Notes under the pieces: model-generated | The model's input: the letters and a program-made list of their open reading frames with translations, nothing else | Told to the model about the DNA's origin: nothing | Databases searched by the model: none | Origin: Halarcobacter sp. | Lineage (GTDB): Bacteria > Campylobacterota > Campylobacteria > Campylobacterales > Arcobacteraceae | Length of the DNA stretch: 64,000 bases | Direction of reading: 5' to 3' | NCBI RefSeq assembly: GCF_963676935.1 | Contig: NZ_OY781470.1 | Coordinates: 3,010,680-3,074,679, forward strand | Program-made: the position numbers and the translations under genes | Shown here: positions 61,720-64,000 of the stretch, one piece after another | Position numbering within the stretch: the first letter of the stretch is position 1 | How the letters are laid out: each line of letters begins with the position of its first letter

Positions 61720-63216
61720 TTACATAAATAGAGTATTTTTTATTTCATTGTATTTAGAAATAAAATTTGAATAGGCTTCAATATATTCTTTAGAATACGG
61801 CTTATCTTGAGCATTTTGATTTGTTAAAACTGCTTTTGAAACTGTATTTATTATATAATCAAGATTTATATGATCTTTACCTGTTTGAGCAGTGTTTTTT
61901 TGAGCTTTTTCTATTTTTTCTTTTTCATTATCTTCATTTCCAGAATTTATTTTTGTAATATCCTCTTGAAAAAAAGCAATTCCATTTAGTACAAAAGAAG
62001 ATATCTCACCATTTTGTAGATTTTCAATATTTTCATCAATTACTAAATTACTCCAAACAGCAACTTTTGAATCTTCAATATCTTGTAATTTATCATACAT
62101 GGTTTTATTTAATTCCTCATTGTCTGTATAGTTTACTTTTTCAAGTTGACTTTTAAAAGCAAGAAGATTATCTTGATCATCTTTATTAAGATTACTAATA
62201 TTTTTTAATCCCTTTTCTAAGATTTTTACTAATTCATCATAATTTTCTTTCGCTTCTTCAAAAGAAATTTTTCTTAATTGTGCTGTAGTGTATGAACTAT
62301 AATCGGGTATAGTATTTTCTACATTAGTATTTGATTCTGCTTCTTTTGTTGTCTGTGATTGTTCATTTTCTTTTATCTCATCACTTTTTTCTACCTCATT
62401 AGCTTTATTTACATCATAAATACTAAATATTTTCCCTGCAATAGATATCTCTTCTCCATTTATTAAATAGCCTTTAATAAATTGACTATTATCACCTGTA
62501 CTTCGTAGGACACCATGTGCTTCTATAGACTCTTTTGCATCCTCTATTGATTGAAGAATTTGTTTTAAGTCAGTCCCTTGTATACTAGCGCCACTTCCTG
62601 CATGGTATCCATTTGCACCGTTCATATTAGATACCTTAGGTTCTTCATAATAGACTTGGATATTATCTTCATAATTAGTGAAAATAGTTTCATTTATTTC
62701 ATCATTATCAAAGAAATTAACAATTTTGAATTTGTCATTAAAATTAAGTAAGTCTTCTACTTCTGTATTTTGTCTTGTTACTTCACCATACCTTTTATCA
62801 AGCATTTCATCAGTAATTTTATCTTCGTTTAAAAAGTAAGAGTTGAATTCCTCAAAATATACTTCCATCTCTTTAATACTATTACTTTGTCTTCTAGAAC
62901 TATCACTAAGAACAAGTCTTTTTTGATAATTTTCAAAAGATTCAGAGTTCATAATATCTTTTGCTTCTTCCATACGAGCTTCAAGCACCTCTTTTATCTC
63001 GTCATAATTTGCTTTTATTTCACTATAAGAGAGTTGACTTAGATCTTTTGCAGTATATGTAGAATAATCACCTTCAATCTTTTTTGTAAAAGCAGTAATT
63101 TCTACATCAATCTCTTTACGAAGATTAAAAGAGTCACTAATAGTAGCTGTAGAATCTTTTTTTTGTATATTTGAGTAGAAACCATTAAAAAAATTAGTAG
63201 TAGATGAAATAGTCAT
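61720..63216 (-). CDS. Unknown 498-residue protein with an internal duplication
   Basis: Not recognised. Hydrophilic, acidic, no signal peptide. A segment is repeated: DYSTYTAKDLSQLSYSEIKA then NYDEIKEVLEARMEE (about residues 50-84) and DYSSYTTAQLRKISFEEAKE then NYDELVKILEKGLKN (about 305-340). Between them are NGANGYHAGSGASIQGTDLK and KGYLINGEEISIAGKIFSIY; the second half ends with a similar FVLNGIAFFQEDI part. So the protein is two diverged copies of one unit. A secreted or surface-associated role is possible but not supported. AT-rich flanks; located between nifE and the transporter gene. Confidence 0.75.
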   Translation of the reverse strand: MTISSTTNFFNGFYSNIQKKDSTATISDSFNLRKEIDVEITAFTKKIEGDYSTYTAKDLSQLSYSEIKANYDEIKEVLEARMEEAKDIMNSESFENYQKRLVLSDSSRRQSNSIKEMEVYFEEFNSYFLNEDKITDEMLDKRYGEVTRQNTEVEDLLNFNDKFKIVNFFDNDEINETIFTNYEDNIQVYYEEPKVSNMNGANGYHAGSGASIQGTDLKQILQSIEDAKESIEAHGVLRSTGDNSQFIKGYLINGEEISIAGKIFSIYDVNKANEVEKSDEIKENEQSQTTKEAESNTNVENTIPDYSSYTTAQLRKISFEEAKENYDELVKILEKGLKNISNLNKDDQDNLLAFKSQLEKVNYTDNEELNKTMYDKLQDIEDSKVAVWSNLVIDENIENLQNGEISSFVLNGIAFFQEDITKINSGNEDNEKEKIEKAQKNTAQTGKDHINLDYIINTVSKAVLTNQNAQDKPYSKEYIEAYSNFISKYNEIKNTLFM

Positions 63217-63320
63217 TGTATATCCATATAAGTATAATTTTCTAATAATAGCTATAGCTTTCTTAAAATTAGATTAAAAATTATAAATATAGTTATTTAT
63301 GATATGTTATATCATTTACT

Positions 63321-64000
63321 CTATTCTATCCAAGGTTCAGGAGTTCCTACTACTTTAAATACTCTATTATTTACAGCATAACAAACATCTTTTGCTAGAT
63401 TCACTAGCCCTCCATATGCTCCATAACTTACTTTTTTTTCTTGATTTACATCTACAAAGGCAACTTTTTTCTTAATTGCTGTATATAGACTTCTTCCACC
63501 TGCTAGCAAAATATCTACATTATGTTCATCAATAAGTTTTGCTTGTTCTGTTCCTGGATTGGTCATCAAAATATCGACATATTTCGCTGCTATCTCTTTA
63601 TCTTCTAAAGTTGCTTTTCTAACACTTGTTGCTACAACTTCAAGTCCAATATCTTGAAGCGCGCTGGCTATCGACCAAGATTTGTTTCCACCAGTATTTA
63701 AAATAGCTTTTTTACCCTCAAGAATCTTTCTATATGGGGCCAAAGCCTCTTCTAGTTTTGCTTCCTCTTGGGCAATTACTTGTTCAGCTTTTTCTAGAAG
63801 TTCTTTATCTCCAAAGGCATTTACAATACTTCTAATTGCATTACTTGTGTCTCTTTTCCCATAAAATGAGATAGAGATATATGGGATTTCATATTTTTCT
63901 TGCATTTTTCTGCAAAGTGTGATTAATGATTTAGCACAAACAATTACATTTAGTTTAGCTGTATGTGCCATTTGGATATTTTCAATTCTTCCATCACCTG
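63321..64000 (-). CDS. nifE: Nitrogenase cofactor scaffold NifE, N-terminal part beyond window
   Basis: The frame is open to the right edge; 226 residues of the C-terminal part are visible. GDGRIENIQMAHTAKLNVIV, CAKSLITLCRKMQEKYEIPY and ISFYGKRDTSNAI are the NifE middle region, and ILNTGGNKSWSIASALQDIG, LMTNPGTEQAKLI and VDILLAGGRSLYTAIKKKVA the third domain. It ends VFKVVGTPEPWIE. It pairs with NifN. The start, promoter and the first cluster ligands lie outside this window. Confidence 0.92.
   Translation of the reverse strand, partial: GDGRIENIQMAHTAKLNVIVCAKSLITLCRKMQEKYEIPYISISFYGKRDTSNAIRSIVNAFGDKELLEKAEQVIAQEEAKLEEALAPYRKILEGKKAILNTGGNKSWSIASALQDIGLEVVATSVRKATLEDKEIAAKYVDILMTNPGTEQAKLIDEHNVDILLAGGRSLYTAIKKKVAFVDVNQEKKVSYGAYGGLVNLAKDVCYAVNNRVFKVVGTPEPWIE

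Overview
The window is AT-rich and comes from a diazotrophic, chemotactic, Gram-negative bacterium. Arcobacter-like Campylobacterota is the best fit: gene style, TTG/GTG starts, T-rich promoters, a Urt system beside two-component genes, and a NifA/sigma-54-controlled nif cluster. This placement is inferred from gene content only. No rRNA, tRNA, CRISPR, transposase or prophage gene was recognised.

Left part (1-20.2 kb): uptake and breakdown of organic nitrogen. A GntR regulator (cut by the left edge) stands next to an operon for a branched-chain-type ABC importer plus a hydantoin/allantoin racemase, whose promoter region carries three evenly spaced TTGTnnACAA boxes. Next come an MFS transporter, a UreD urease chaperone and ureidoglycolate lyase AllA. 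Divergent from these is a TRAP transporter of the 2-oxo-acid type, an oxamate-amidohydrolase-like (HpxW) enzyme and a TauE/SafE permease. A complete urea importer (UrtABCDE) follows on the minus strand. Together they suggest salvage of ureides, urea and perhaps oxamate.

Middle (20.2-29.8 kb): signalling. A hybrid histidine kinase, a REC-kinase and an OmpR-type regulator flank urtA, whose promoter has an 11-bp tandem repeat typical of OmpR-family sites. Then come an unusual protein joining a sigma-54-DNA-binding-like HTH to a GIY-YIG nuclease domain, a chemoreceptor, and a PAS-GGDEF-EAL protein.

Right part (29.8-64 kb): nitrogen fixation, almost all on the minus strand. Units are: a ferredoxin; nifA with a Tpx-like protein, a SIR2-like protein, a ClpX and an acetyltransferase; an aldo/keto reductase, an FAD protein and nifT; a molybdenum block (modE, two modA/modB pairs, a TOBE protein, DsrE-like protein, one modC, modD, and a tiny membrane peptide); nifH-orf119-nifD-nifK; a small plus-strand group (cardiolipin synthase, MOSC, GNAT); nifX-DUF269-nifF-nifW-nifZ-ferredoxin-like-ferredoxin-rpoN; and nifN with Tpx-like, ankyrin and nitroreductase genes. 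nifE is cut by the right edge and is separated from nifN by about 3 kb of unrelated genes.

Regulatory logic: five -24/-12 (sigma-54) promoters were read directly, before nifH, nifX, nifN, the aldo/keto reductase unit and the ferredoxin. nifA and rpoN lie inside the cluster, so it carries its own activator and sigma factor. Mo uptake is probably under ModE, with two ModE-like palindromes upstream of modE. nifB, nifU, nifS and nifV are not in this window.
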